From: Bacillus cabrialesii
GTDB taxonomy: Bacteria; Bacillota; Bacilli; Bacillales; Bacillaceae
Assembly: GCF_004124315.2 (NCBI RefSeq)
Contig: NZ_CP096889.1
Location: 1,657,001-1,721,000, forward strand
DNA length: 64,000 bases
Reading direction: 5' to 3'
Below the pieces are notes generated by a model, which saw only the letters and a list, made by a program, of their open reading frames with translations, was not told the origin of the DNA and searched no databases. Position numbers and translations under genes: made by a program. How positions within the stretch are numbered: the first letter of the stretch is position 1; every line of letters starts with the position of its first letter. Positions 26,526 through 35,346 of this stretch are shown in pieces.

Positions 26526-27422
26526 ATGCCTGAGGGCAAAATTATTAAGGCGCTAAGCGGCTTTTACTATGTACTGGATGAATCCGAGGATTCAGATAAA
26601 GTTATACAATGCAGAGGAAGAGGCATTTTCAGAAAGAACAAAATTACTCCTCTCGTCGGTGATTACGTTGTGTATCAGGCTGAAAATGATAAAGAGGGAT
26701 ATCTGTTAGAAATCAAAGAAAGAACCAACGAGCTTATCAGGCCGCCAATTTGCAACGTTGATCAAGCGGTCCTTGTTTTCTCAGCGGTTCAGCCTTCTTT
26801 CAGCACGGCATTGCTCGACCGCTTCCTGGTTCTCGTTGAGGCCAATGATATTCAGCCGATTATATGCATTACAAAAATGGATCTGATTGAAGATCAAGAT
26901 ACACAAGATGCGATTCAAGCCTATGCAGAAGACTATCGAAATATTGGTTATGACGTGTATCTGACCTCCTCTAAGGACCAAGACAGTTTAGCGGATATCA
27001 TTCCGCATTTTCAGGACAAAACAACGGTTTTTGCCGGTCAGTCCGGTGTTGGAAAATCCTCGCTTCTCAACGCGATCAGTCCGGAGCTGGGTCTTAGAAC
27101 CAACGAGATTTCCGAGCATTTGGGCCGCGGGAAACACACAACCCGCCACGTGGAGCTGATTCACACGTCCGGAGGCTTGGTTGCGGATACTCCGGGATTC
27201 AGCTCGCTTGAATTCACAGACATTGAGGAAGAAGAGCTGGGCTATACCTTCCCTGATATCAGAGAAAAAAGCTCTTCATGCAAATTCAGAGGCTGTCTGC
27301 ATTTAAAAGAGCCGAAATGTGCGGTGAAACAAGCTGTTGAAGAAGGGGAATTAAAGCAGTATCGTTATGACCATTATGTTGAATTTATGACGGAGATTAA
27401 AGACAGAAAGCCGAGGTATTAG
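26526..27422 (+). CDS. rsgA: Circularly permuted ribosome assembly GTPase RsgA
   Basis: The 298-residue protein (CpgA, formerly yloQ) acts late in 30S maturation; its loss in Bacillus also perturbs the cell wall. An OB domain comes first, then the permuted GTPase with motifs in the order G4 (TKMD), G1 (GQSGVGKSSLLN, from about residue 171) and G3 (DTPG). A C-terminal zinc site is seen as CKFRGCLHLKEPKC. In B. subtilis PrkC phosphorylates this protein, which suits its position just after prkC. Confidence 0.95.
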   Translation: MPEGKIIKALSGFYYVLDESEDSDKVIQCRGRGIFRKNKITPLVGDYVVYQAENDKEGYLLEIKERTNELIRPPICNVDQAVLVFSAVQPSFSTALLDRFLVLVEANDIQPIICITKMDLIEDQDTQDAIQAYAEDYRNIGYDVYLTSSKDQDSLADIIPHFQDKTTVFAGQSGVGKSSLLNAISPELGLRTNEISEHLGRGKHTTRHVELIHTSGGLVADTPGFSSLEFTDIEEEELGYTFPDIREKSSSCKFRGCLHLKEPKCAVKQAVEEGELKQYRYDHYVEFMTEIKDRKPRY

Positions 27423-27426
27423 CATA

Positions 27427-28080
27427 ATGATAAAGGTTGCACCATCTATTCTTTCCGCTGATTTCGCCGCTTTAGGTAATGAGATTAAAGATGTAGACAA
27501 GGGCGGAGCCGATTGTATTCATATTGATGTCATGGACGGCCATTTTGTCCCGAATATCACGATCGGCCCGCTGATTGTAGAGGCAGTTCGCCCGGTAACT
27601 GACCTGCCGCTTGATGTTCATTTAATGATAGAAGAGCCTGATCGTTACATCCCTGCTTTCGCGAAAGCAGGGGCGGATATCCTGTCTGTGCATGCTGAGG
27701 CATGCCCGCATCTGCACCGTACCATCCAGCTTATTAAAGAGCAAGGAGTGAAGGCCGGTGTTGTTCTAAATCCGCATACGCCTGTACAAGTCATCGAACA
27801 TGTTTTCGACGATCTTGATCTTGTTCTTTTAATGACGGTAAACCCGGGATTTGGCGGACAGAAATTTATTTATTCAGTCCTTCCTAAAATAAAAGAGGTT
27901 AAGCGAATGGCGGATGAAAGAGGAAAAACAGATCTGTTCATTGAAGTAGACGGCGGCGTCAACAAAGAAACCGCTCCGCTAGTCATTGAAGCGGGCGCTA
28001 ATTTACTCGTTGCCGGTTCAGCTGTTTATGGACAGTCAGACCGTAAAAAAGCGATTTCTGAAATCAGAGGAAGTAAATAA
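27427..28080 (+). CDS. rpe: Ribulose-phosphate 3-epimerase
   Basis: The 217-residue TIM-barrel enzyme interconverts ribulose 5-phosphate and xylulose 5-phosphate in the pentose phosphate pathway. The signatures HIDVMDGHFVPNITIGP, DVHLMIEEP, TVNPGFGGQKF and EVDGGVNKETAP hold the metal and catalytic acidic residues. It starts four bases after rsgA, with few ribosome-binding bases, so translation probably continues from rsgA. Confidence 0.95.
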   Translation: MIKVAPSILSADFAALGNEIKDVDKGGADCIHIDVMDGHFVPNITIGPLIVEAVRPVTDLPLDVHLMIEEPDRYIPAFAKAGADILSVHAEACPHLHRTIQLIKEQGVKAGVVLNPHTPVQVIEHVFDDLDLVLLMTVNPGFGGQKFIYSVLPKIKEVKRMADERGKTDLFIEVDGGVNKETAPLVIEAGANLLVAGSAVYGQSDRKKAISEIRGSK

Positions 28081-28084
28081 ACAG

Positions 28085-28126
28085 CTAAAAAGAGAGCTGG
28101 GCGTATAGAGCCTAAGCTCTTTTTCC
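28085..28126 (+). terminator. Candidate terminator hairpin between rpe and thiN
   Basis: AAAAGAGAGCT (from 28087) pairs with AGCTCTTTTT (28115-28124), with one G-U pair and an inner GGGC/GCCT extension. The T run is part of the stem, so it may be only a partial terminator. thiN begins 26 bases later. Confidence 0.5.
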
Positions 28127-28150
28127 TGTATGCAGAGAAAGGAATCAGAG

Positions 28151-28795
28151 ATGAAAACAATCAATATCGTTGCGGGAGGCCCTAAAGATCTCATTCCCGA
28201 TCTAACCGGCTATATGGCTGAGCACATCCTTTGGATCGGTGTTGACAAAGGCACTGTCACGCTTTTAGATGCCGGTATCATTCCTGATGAAGCCTTTGGA
28301 GATTTTGACAGCATAACAGAGCAAGAACGCCACCGAATTGAAAAAGCCGCTCCCGCACTCCATGTGTATCAAGCAGAAAAAGACCAAACCGATTTAGACC
28401 TCGCTCTTGACTGGGCGCTGGAAAAGCAGCCGGATATCATTCAGATTTTCGGCATAACAGGCGGCAGAGCCGATCATTTTTTAGGAAACATTCAGCTTCT
28501 GTACAAAGGTGTAAAAACGAATATAAAAATTAGGCTGATAGACAAACAAAATCATATTCAAATGTTCCCTCCTGGTGAATATGATATTGAGAAGGATGAA
28601 AACAAGCGATACATCTCCTTCATACCGTTTTCCGAAGACATACATGAGCTGACCCTGGCCGATTTTAAATATCCGCTGAATAAGTGTCATATTACGCTCG
28701 GTTCAACACTATGTATTAGTAACGAACTCATTCATTCACGAGGTACTTTTTCGTTTGCAAAAGGCATATTAATAATGATAAGAAGCACGGATTAG
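28151..28795 (+). CDS. thiN: Thiamine pyrophosphokinase
   Basis: The 214-residue enzyme (formerly yloS) transfers pyrophosphate from ATP to thiamine to make thiamine pyrophosphate. The family motifs GVDKGTVTLLDAGIIPDEAFGDFDSI and KDQTDLDLALDWAL, plus TGGRADHFLGN, are all present. ATG 28151 follows AAAGGAAT and gives the usual length. It sits after rpe and ahead of spoVM, with no strong terminator before spoVM. Confidence 0.94.
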   Translation: MKTINIVAGGPKDLIPDLTGYMAEHILWIGVDKGTVTLLDAGIIPDEAFGDFDSITEQERHRIEKAAPALHVYQAEKDQTDLDLALDWALEKQPDIIQIFGITGGRADHFLGNIQLLYKGVKTNIKIRLIDKQNHIQMFPPGEYDIEKDENKRYISFIPFSEDIHELTLADFKYPLNKCHITLGSTLCISNELIHSRGTFSFAKGILIMIRSTD

Positions 28796-28864
28796 CATGT
28801 GCTTTCATTCATTTGCTGAAATCAATGAACAGGCGGTTACGGGACGTTATAGGAGGGGACAAAA

Positions 28865-28945
28865 ATGAAATTTTACACCATTAAATTGCCGAAGTTTTTA
28901 GGAGGAATTGTCCGGGCGATGCTGGGCTCATTTAGAAAAGATTAA
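28865..28945 (+). CDS. spoVM: Stage V sporulation protein M
   Basis: The gene encodes only 26 residues (MKFYTIKLPKF...GSFRKD). The peptide is an amphipathic helix that recognises the convex surface of the forespore and recruits SpoIVA to start coat assembly in the mother cell. Pro9, which helps it insert deeply in the membrane, is present. A very strong ribosome-binding site (AGGAGGGG) stands seven bases before ATG 28865. Mother-cell sigma-E control is known in B. subtilis; I could not place a convincing sigma-E promoter by eye. Confidence 0.95.
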   Translation: MKFYTIKLPKFLGGIVRAMLGSFRKD

Positions 28946-28982
28946 TGCCCAGGGGTTCAAAGCCCTCTTTCACCACATAAAA

Positions 28983-29011
28983 ACGCCTGCCACATATTGA
29001 GGCAGGCGTTC
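28983..29011 (-). terminator. Terminator of rpmB (shared with spoVM)
   Basis: A ten-base-pair perfect stem (AACGCCTGCC and GGCAGGCGTT) lies between the convergent spoVM and rpmB. On the minus strand it is followed by TTTT, and on the plus strand by a weaker CATTTTG, so it mainly serves rpmB. Confidence 0.85.
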
Positions 29012-29017
29012 ATTTTG

Positions 29018-29206
29018 TTATACACGCTCAACTTTACCGGATTTCAAAGCTCGAGCAGATACATATACTTTTTTAGGTTTTCCGTTCACAAGGATACGAA
29101 CCTTTTGAAGATTCGCGCCCCAAGTGCGCTTAGAAGCGTTCATTGCGTGAGAACGGTTATTCCCAGCTGTTGTTTTTTTACCTGTGATAACGCATTTACG
29201 TGCCAT
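29018..29206 (-). CDS. rpmB: 50S ribosomal protein L28
   Basis: The 62-residue basic ribosomal protein starts [22 protein letters not shown] and carries [13 protein letters not shown], both standard L28 sequence. It has one cysteine (Cys5), so it is not the paired-CxxC zinc type of L28. A GGAGGGAAAC ribosome-binding site precedes the ATG. It is monocistronic and faces spoVM. Confidence 0.96.
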
Positions 29207-29289
29207 TTGTTTCCCTCCTCACTTGCACAAAACATCTACTTTTTAACATTCATATGATCTTAGATGCTTTCGATATGGATACTTTAAAT

Positions 29290-29318
29290 AATTTACCACA
29301 GCTAAAAAACGTTTGCAA
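29290..29318 (-). promoter_or_regulatory. Sigma-A promoter of rpmB
   Basis: On the minus strand TTGCAA (plus 29313-29318) and TAAATT (plus 29290-29295) are exactly 17 bases apart. The transcript would have a leader of about 75 bases before rpmB. Confidence 0.65.
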
Positions 29319-29350
29319 CTATTGTTTCATCATCTTTCAAGAAAATTCAC

Positions 29351-29382
29351 TTGACATCTTGCAGAAACAGCGGCGCTATAGT
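29351..29382 (+). promoter_or_regulatory. Possible promoter of yloU-fakA
   Basis: A consensus TTGACA (29351-29356) is followed by TATAGT at 29377-29382, but the 20-base spacing is long. An alternative -10 (CGCTAT, 29374) is weak. The leader after it contains a small GGCA/TGCC hairpin near 29398-29410 followed by T-rich sequence. Confidence 0.4.
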
Positions 29383-29484
29383 ATATGTAGAGGGACGGGC
29401 AGCAATTGCCGGGTCTTTTCTTTTCAGAATGGAAACCATATAGTAGAATAGCTGTAACTCTATGCATTCGAAGGAGGAACTAGT

Positions 29485-29847
29485 GTGTCCATTGAATTAA
29501 GAACGAAGTACGGACAGATTGATATATCTAATGAAGTCATTGCGATGGTTGCAGGCGGCGCGGCGATTGACTGTTATGGCATTGTCGGCATGGCCTCCAA
29601 AAACCAGATTAAAGACGGACTGACTGAAATCCTTCGGAAAGAGAATTTCAGCAGGGGTGTCCAAGTTCGCCAAGAAGGAGAACAAATACATATTGACATG
29701 TACATCATTGTCAGCTATGGCACGAAAATTTCTGAAGTGGCACATAATGTCCAAACGAAAGTAAAGTACACAGTAAATCAAACCATCGGACTGGCCGTGG
29801 ACTCTGTTAATATTTATGTCCAAGGCGTACGTGTGACGAACCCGTAG
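29485..29847 (+). CDS. yloU: Asp23/Gls24-family envelope stress-type protein
   Basis: The 120-residue protein belongs to the Asp23 (DUF322) family, whose members attach near the cell envelope in Gram-positive bacteria. The family segments IDISNEVIAMVAGGAAIDCYGIVGM and IVSYGTKISEVAHNVQTKVK are clear. It starts with GTG 29485 behind AAGGAGGAA. The gene is directly upstream of fakA across the Firmicutes, which hints at a link to lipid or envelope metabolism; the molecular role is not known from sequence. Confidence 0.9.
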   Translation: MSIELRTKYGQIDISNEVIAMVAGGAAIDCYGIVGMASKNQIKDGLTEILRKENFSRGVQVRQEGEQIHIDMYIIVSYGTKISEVAHNVQTKVKYTVNQTIGLAVDSVNIYVQGVRVTNP

Positions 29848-29862
29848 TTAGGAGGAGTAGGA

Positions 29863-31524
29863 TTGTCTATCAGAACATTAGACGGCAGAACCTTTGCCGA
29901 GATGATTCTTGCGGGAGCGCAGAATCTGTCTCAAAACGCGAGTGCGGTTGATGCACTGAACGTGTTTCCGGTGCCGGACGGCGATACGGGAACAAATATG
30001 AACCTGTCGATGACTTCCGGAGCAAGAGAAGTGGAGCAAATGGATACGGATGATATCGGTAAGGTGGGCTCTGCGTTATCTAAAGGATTGCTCATGGGAG
30101 CACGCGGAAATTCAGGAGTGATCCTGTCCCAATTGTTCCGCGGATTTAGTAAAAGCATTGAAACGAAAAAAGAAATCAATGCGCTGGAGTTTGCGGCAGC
30201 GCTGCAAGCTGGCGTTGATATGGCGTATAAAGCTGTCATGAAACCTGTAGAGGGCACGATTTTAACAGTTGCAAAAGATGCTGCGAAAAAAGCGGTGGCC
30301 CTGGCTGAAAAAGAAACCGATATCACAGCGCTGATGGCTGCGGTGACAGAAGAAGCAGAGGCTTCTTTAAACCGAACCCCTGATTTGCTTCCTGTCCTGA
30401 AGGAAGTAGGAGTCGTCGACAGCGGCGGCAAAGGCCTGCTTTGTGTGTATGAAGGTTTCCTTGCTTCATTAAAAGGTGAAACTGTGCCTCAGAAAGTTGT
30501 TCTTCCGTCGCTTGATGACATGGTCAGCGCAGAGCATCATAAGAGCGCGCAAAGCATGATGAATACTGACGATATTGAATTTGGTTTTTGTACCGAAGTG
30601 ATGGTTAGGCTAGATCAGACAAAACGAGAATTCGACGAAGGCACATTCAGGCAAGACCTCAGTCAGTTTGGTGATTCTCTGTTAGTTATTGCGGATGAAT
30701 CGCTGGCGAAGGTTCATATTCATGCGGAAGAGCCGGGAAACGTCTTAAACTATGCCCAGCATTACGGTGAATTGATCAAAATTAAAATAGAAAACATGAG
30801 AGAACAGCATACTTCCATCATCAGCCAAGAAAGCAAGCCTGCCGACAACGAAAAACCGCCGGCAAAGCAGCCGTATGGCATCGTGACTGTGGCGATGGGC
30901 GAAGGCATTTCTGACTTGTTCAAAAGCATCGGCGCTTCTGTTGTGATCGAAGGCGGGCAGACGATGAACCCAAGCACAGAGGATATCGTTGAGGCTGTGA
31001 AGTCTGTAAATGCAGAAACGGTGTTTATCTTACCGAATAACTCCAACATTATCATGGCGGCTAATCAAGCGGCCAGCGTAATGGATGAACAGGTTTTTGT
31101 CATTCCGGCCAAAACGGTTCCGCAAGGGATGTCAGCCCTGCTGGCATTTAATCCGGATCAAGAAGCTGAAGCGAACGAAGCCAATATGCTGAGCGCCATT
31201 CAGCAAGTGAAAAGCGGGCAGGTAACATATTCAGTCAGAGATACTCATATTGACGGCAGAGACATTAAAAAAGGCGACTTTATGGGAATTCTGAATGGAA
31301 CGATTATCGGCACTGCCGAAGATCAGCTGTCAGCCGCGAAAATGCTGCTGTCAGAAATGATCGGAGAAGACGACGAAATTGTCACTATCCTATATGGCGA
31401 GGATGCGTCTCAGGAGGAAGCTGAGGAGCTTGAAGCGTTTCTCAGTGAAAAGTACGAGGAGATTGAGGTTGAGATCCACAATGGAAAACAGCCGCTGTAT
31501 TCGTATATAATTTCTGCAGAATAG
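29863..31524 (+). CDS. fakA: Fatty acid kinase subunit A
   Basis: The 553-residue protein (formerly yloV) is the ATP-binding subunit that phosphorylates exogenous fatty acids held on FakB (DegV-family) proteins, making acyl phosphates for PlsX/PlsY. The N-terminal DhaL-like domain has NVFPVPDGDTGTNMN, whose aspartates bind magnesium, and MGARGNSGVILSQ. The C-terminal half is a DegV-like fold. The start is TTG 29863 behind GGAGGAG. It is 15 bases after yloU and is followed by a hairpin. Confidence 0.93.
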   Translation: MSIRTLDGRTFAEMILAGAQNLSQNASAVDALNVFPVPDGDTGTNMNLSMTSGAREVEQMDTDDIGKVGSALSKGLLMGARGNSGVILSQLFRGFSKSIETKKEINALEFAAALQAGVDMAYKAVMKPVEGTILTVAKDAAKKAVALAEKETDITALMAAVTEEAEASLNRTPDLLPVLKEVGVVDSGGKGLLCVYEGFLASLKGETVPQKVVLPSLDDMVSAEHHKSAQSMMNTDDIEFGFCTEVMVRLDQTKREFDEGTFRQDLSQFGDSLLVIADESLAKVHIHAEEPGNVLNYAQHYGELIKIKIENMREQHTSIISQESKPADNEKPPAKQPYGIVTVAMGEGISDLFKSIGASVVIEGGQTMNPSTEDIVEAVKSVNAETVFILPNNSNIIMAANQAASVMDEQVFVIPAKTVPQGMSALLAFNPDQEAEANEANMLSAIQQVKSGQVTYSVRDTHIDGRDIKKGDFMGILNGTIIGTAEDQLSAAKMLLSEMIGEDDEIVTILYGEDASQEEAEELEAFLSEKYEEIEVEIHNGKQPLYSYIISAE

Positions 31525-31548
31525 AAGGGCGATTGCCCTTCTATTCTT
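31523..31548 (+). terminator. Hairpin terminator downstream of fakA
   Basis: AGAAGGGC (31523-31530) and GCCCTTCT (31535-31542) form a perfect stem with a four-base loop at the fakA stop codon, followed by ATTCTTATG. The T tract is short. Confidence 0.65.
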
Positions 31549-31661
31549 ATGTCTGCTTTTAAGTGCGGCAGCGCTGTAACGCGCCCGCTTGCCATTTTAT
31601 ATCTGATCAATTAGTCTAGAAGCAAAGCGCTTATAAGCTCTGGTTCATAAGGAGGAATAGC

Positions 31662-32324
31662 ATGAAATACAGAAGCGTTTTTGATATTATCGGCCCGGTT
31701 ATGATCGGTCCGTCCAGCTCGCATACAGCGGGAGCGGCGAGAATCGGGAGAGTGGCCAGAAGTTTATTTGGCAGAGAGCCTGAGCGCATCGTCGTATCCT
31801 TTTACGGCTCTTTTGCGGAAACGTATAAGGGCCACGGCACAGATGTCGCGATTATCGGCGGATTGCTTGATTTTGATACATTCGACGAGCGGATTAAAAC
31901 CGCTATACAAATTGCAGAAGATAAAGGAATTGATATAGAGTTTCGAGTTGAAGACGCTGTCCCGGTCCATCCGAACACAGCCAAAATCACCATCTCTGAT
32001 GAAAAGGGAGAGCTAGAGCTGACCGGTATTTCGATTGGCGGAGGAAAGATTGAAATCACAGAATTAAATGGTTTTGAACTCCGGCTGTCGGGAAATCATC
32101 CGGCCATATTGGTTGTTCATAATGACAAGTTTGGCACAATTGCCGGTGTCGCCAATGTCCTGGCGAAATTTTCAATCAACGTGGGACATATGGAAGTAGC
32201 ACGGAAAGATATCGGCCAGCTCGCGCTGATGACAATAGAGGTCGATCAAAATATTGACGGTCACGTTCTCGACGAGCTGTCGAAACTGCCGAATATTATT
32301 CAAGTGACAAAGATTGCTGACTAG
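31662..32324 (+). CDS. sdaAB: L-serine dehydratase, beta chain
   Basis: The 220-residue subunit carries the N-terminal serine dehydratase domain with GPSSSHTAGAARIGR and, at the C terminus (about 148-220), an ACT domain. With the alpha chain it deaminates serine to pyruvate and ammonia using a [4Fe-4S] cluster. In many bacteria both parts are one protein; here they are split. AAGGAGGA precedes ATG 31662. A ten-base palindrome GCTTATAAGC lies 24 bases before the start, with no known regulator. Confidence 0.93.
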   Translation: MKYRSVFDIIGPVMIGPSSSHTAGAARIGRVARSLFGREPERIVVSFYGSFAETYKGHGTDVAIIGGLLDFDTFDERIKTAIQIAEDKGIDIEFRVEDAVPVHPNTAKITISDEKGELELTGISIGGGKIEITELNGFELRLSGNHPAILVVHNDKFGTIAGVANVLAKFSINVGHMEVARKDIGQLALMTIEVDQNIDGHVLDELSKLPNIIQVTKIAD

Positions 32325-32347
32325 CGAAAGGTCAGGAGGAGCCAGTT

Positions 32348-33250
32348 ATGTTTCGTAATGTAAAGGAATTAATTGAGATTACTAAAGAAAAGCAAATACC
32401 CATCTCTGAGGTCATGATCGCACAAGAGATGGAAGTAACAGAAAAAACAAAAGAAGAAATTTTTCAGCAGATGGATCACAATCTGACTGTAATGGAAGCG
32501 GCAGTTCAGAAAGGACTTGAGGGAGTGACGAGCCAAACGGGCTTAACAGGCGGTGACGCCGTTAAACTGCAGGCCTACATTCGATCAGGTAAAAGCTTGT
32601 CTGGCCCGCTGATTTTAGATGCGGTATCGAAAGCTGTTGCAACAAATGAAGTAAATGCAGCCATGGGAACGATCTGCGCGACACCGACTGCAGGTTCTGC
32701 TGGTGTGGTGCCGGGCACGTTATTTGCTGTAAAAGAAAAATTGAACCCAACAAGAGAACAAATGATCCGCTTTTTGTTTACGGCCGGTGCTTTCGGATTT
32801 GTTGTGGCTAATAACGCAAGTATTTCCGGCGCCGCCGGGGGATGTCAGGCAGAGGTTGGATCAGCCTCAGGCATGGCAGCTGCGGCGATTGTTGAAATGG
32901 CAGGCGGAACGCCCGAACAAAGCGCAGAGGCCATGGCCATTACATTAAAAAATATGCTTGGCCTTGTGTGCGATCCTGTTGCGGGGCTTGTGGAAGTGCC
33001 TTGCGTGAAACGGAATGCGATGGGCGCGTCAAATGCGATGATTGCCGCTGATATGGCATTGGCAGGCATCACAAGCCGCATTCCATGTGATGAGGTGATC
33101 GATGCCATGTATAAAATTGGCCAAACGATGCCAACTGCACTTAGAGAAACTGGCCAGGGCGGTTTAGCAGCAACACCGACTGGAAGAGAATTAGAGAAAA
33201 AAATTTTCGGAGGAGCGCTAGGTTCACGTGAAACAACATCAGCAAACTAG
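32348..33250 (+). CDS. sdaAA: L-serine dehydratase, alpha chain
   Basis: The 300-residue catalytic subunit contains the cysteines that bind the oxygen-sensitive [4Fe-4S] cluster, in the segments AAGGCQAEVGS and VCDPVAGLVEVPCVKRN, and the substrate-region motif ATPTAGSAGVVPG. It follows sdaAB by 23 bases behind AGGAGG. Its last 23 bases overlap recG in another frame, so sdaA and recG may share a transcript. Confidence 0.93.
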   Translation: MFRNVKELIEITKEKQIPISEVMIAQEMEVTEKTKEEIFQQMDHNLTVMEAAVQKGLEGVTSQTGLTGGDAVKLQAYIRSGKSLSGPLILDAVSKAVATNEVNAAMGTICATPTAGSAGVVPGTLFAVKEKLNPTREQMIRFLFTAGAFGFVVANNASISGAAGGCQAEVGSASGMAAAAIVEMAGGTPEQSAEAMAITLKNMLGLVCDPVAGLVEVPCVKRNAMGASNAMIAADMALAGITSRIPCDEVIDAMYKIGQTMPTALRETGQGGLAATPTGRELEKKIFGGALGSRETTSAN

Positions 33251-35276
33251 TATAGCCAACATTAAGGGTATTGGGCCGGAAACAGAAAAAACATTGAATG
33301 AACTCGGTATTTATGACATTTCTGATCTTCTGAATTATTTCCCTTATCGCTATGATGACTATGAGCTGAGGGATTTAGAAGAAGTAAAGCATGATGAAAG
33401 AGTGACAGTCGAAGGGAAGGTTCATTCAGAGCCTTCTCTTACCTATTACGGAAAAAAACGAAACAGGCTGACATTCAGGCTGCTTGTCGGCCGCTATTTA
33501 ATCACAGCCGTATGTTTCAACCGGCCTTATTTGAAGAAAAAGCTTTCATTGGGCTCTGTCGTAACGGTCTCCGGTAAATGGGACAAGCATCGCCAAACCA
33601 TCTCTGTTCAGGAGTTGAAAAACGGTCCGCATCAAGAGGATAAAAGCATTGAACCAGTGTATTCTGTGAAAGAAAATGTGACCGTCAAGATGATGAGACG
33701 TTTTATTCAGCAGGCGCTGACCCAATATGCAGACGCACTTCAGGATCCTCTGCCGGAAAAGCTAAGAACAAGCTATAAGCTGCCGGACTATCAGCAGGCG
33801 TTAAAAGCAATGCACCTGCCTGAAACAAGAGAAGCGTTAAAGCTTGCCAGACGCCGGTTTGTTTATGAAGAATTTTTGTTGTTTCAGTTGAAAATGCAAG
33901 CGTTCCGAAAGGCGGAAAGAGAGCAGACTCAAGGGATACGGCAGCGTTTTTCAAACGAAGAACTTATGAGATTTATCAAAAGCCTCCCGTTTCCCCTCAC
34001 AAACGCCCAGTCGCGTGTGCTCCGCGAAATAACAGCAGACATGTCTTCTCCATATAGAATGAACCGTCTTCTTCAAGGGGACGTCGGATCAGGAAAAACG
34101 GCAGTCGCCGCCATTGCGCTGTATGCCGCGATCTTGTCCGGATACCAGGGAGCGCTCATGGTGCCGACAGAAATTCTGGCCGAACAGCATGCTGATTCGC
34201 TCGTCTCCCTATTTGAAAAATGGGATGTCAGCGTGGCCCTTTTGACAAGCTCTGTCAAAGGGAAGCGGCGAAAAGAACTGTTAGAGCGTCTTGCGGCGGG
34301 AGAGATTGATATTCTTGTAGGAACCCACGCTTTAATCCAGGATGAGGTAGAGTTTAAGGCGCTGAGCCTTGTCATTACAGATGAGCAGCATCGATTTGGG
34401 GTGGAGCAGCGCAAAAAGCTTCGGAACAAGGGGCAGGATCCCGATGTTCTCTTTATGACAGCCACTCCAATCCCGAGAACGTTAGCCATCACGGTGTTCG
34501 GTGAAATGGATGTATCTGTCATTGATGAAATGCCGGCGGGGCGAAAGCAAATCGAAACCTATTGGGTAAAGCATGACATGCTGGAACGTATTTTGGCATT
34601 TGTCGAAAAAGAATTAAAGCAAGGCAGACAGGCTTATATCATCTGCCCGCTGATTGAAGAATCAGACAAGCTTGATGTGCAAAACGCCATTGACGTGTAC
34701 AATATGCTTTCTGATATTTTTCGGGGAAAATGGAACGTCGGCCTTATGCACGGAAAGCTTCATTCTGATGAAAAAGACCAGGTCATGAGAGAATTCAGCG
34801 CGAACCACTGTCAAATCCTCGTATCAACCACTGTTGTTGAGGTCGGCGTGAACGTGCCGAATGCAACCATTATGGTGATTTATGACGCCGACCGTTTCGG
34901 GCTGTCACAGCTTCACCAGCTGCGCGGCCGTGTCGGACGGGGCGAGCATCAATCATTCTGCATTCTGATGGCTGATCCTAAATCAGAAACAGGGAAAGAA
35001 CGGATGAGAATCATGTCCGAGACCAATGACGGTTTTGAGCTGTCTGAAAAGGACCTGGAACTGAGGGGCCCGGGAGATTTCTTCGGGAAAAAACAAAGCG
35101 GAATGCCTGAATTTAAGGTGGCGGACATGGTTCATGACTATAGAGCGCTTGAAACGGCAAGGCAGGATGCTTCGCAACTTGTGGCTTCTGACGCGTTCTG
35201 GAAGGAGCCGGAATACGGTGCGCTGAGAGAGCACTTGCTGAAGAGCGGAGTAATGGACGGGGAAAAATTAAGCTGA
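33228..35276 (+). CDS. recG: ATP-dependent DNA helicase RecG
   Basis: The 682-residue branch-migration helicase rescues stalled forks and resolves recombination intermediates. The N-terminal wedge domain is an OB fold; then come Walker A GDVGSGKTAVA (about residues 285-295), Walker B variant DEQH, TATPIPRT, and the C-terminal LHQLRGRVGRG and DLELRGPGDFFG motifs. The start is GTG 33228, inside the end of sdaAA; GGAGGA is 13 bases away with AGG closer. A hairpin (TGAGCACCA/TTGGTGTTCA) at the stop lacks a T run. Confidence 0.95.
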   Translation: MKQHQQTSIANIKGIGPETEKTLNELGIYDISDLLNYFPYRYDDYELRDLEEVKHDERVTVEGKVHSEPSLTYYGKKRNRLTFRLLVGRYLITAVCFNRPYLKKKLSLGSVVTVSGKWDKHRQTISVQELKNGPHQEDKSIEPVYSVKENVTVKMMRRFIQQALTQYADALQDPLPEKLRTSYKLPDYQQALKAMHLPETREALKLARRRFVYEEFLLFQLKMQAFRKAEREQTQGIRQRFSNEELMRFIKSLPFPLTNAQSRVLREITADMSSPYRMNRLLQGDVGSGKTAVAAIALYAAILSGYQGALMVPTEILAEQHADSLVSLFEKWDVSVALLTSSVKGKRRKELLERLAAGEIDILVGTHALIQDEVEFKALSLVITDEQHRFGVEQRKKLRNKGQDPDVLFMTATPIPRTLAITVFGEMDVSVIDEMPAGRKQIETYWVKHDMLERILAFVEKELKQGRQAYIICPLIEESDKLDVQNAIDVYNMLSDIFRGKWNVGLMHGKLHSDEKDQVMREFSANHCQILVSTTVVEVGVNVPNATIMVIYDADRFGLSQLHQLRGRVGRGEHQSFCILMADPKSETGKERMRIMSETNDGFELSEKDLELRGPGDFFGKKQSGMPEFKVADMVHDYRALETARQDASQLVASDAFWKEPEYGALREHLLKSGVMDGEKLS

Positions 35277-35313
35277 GCACCAGAAGTTTTTGGTGTTCAG
35301 TCATAAACAATCG

Positions 35314-35342
35314 TTGCATTCCAATCTATGAAATTATATACT
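35314..35342 (+). promoter_or_regulatory. Sigma-A promoter of the fapR-plsX-fabD-fabG operon
   Basis: TTGCAT (35314-35319) and TATACT (35337-35342) are separated by 17 bases. The start of transcription, about 35349, falls inside the FapR operator. Confidence 0.8.
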
Positions 35343-35346
35343 ACTA

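Noticed and set aside
29207..29484. T-box or riboswitch in the rpmB-yloU gap
   Set aside because: No specifier-loop, AGGGUGGNACCGCG or other conserved block is seen; only promoters and a small hairpin.
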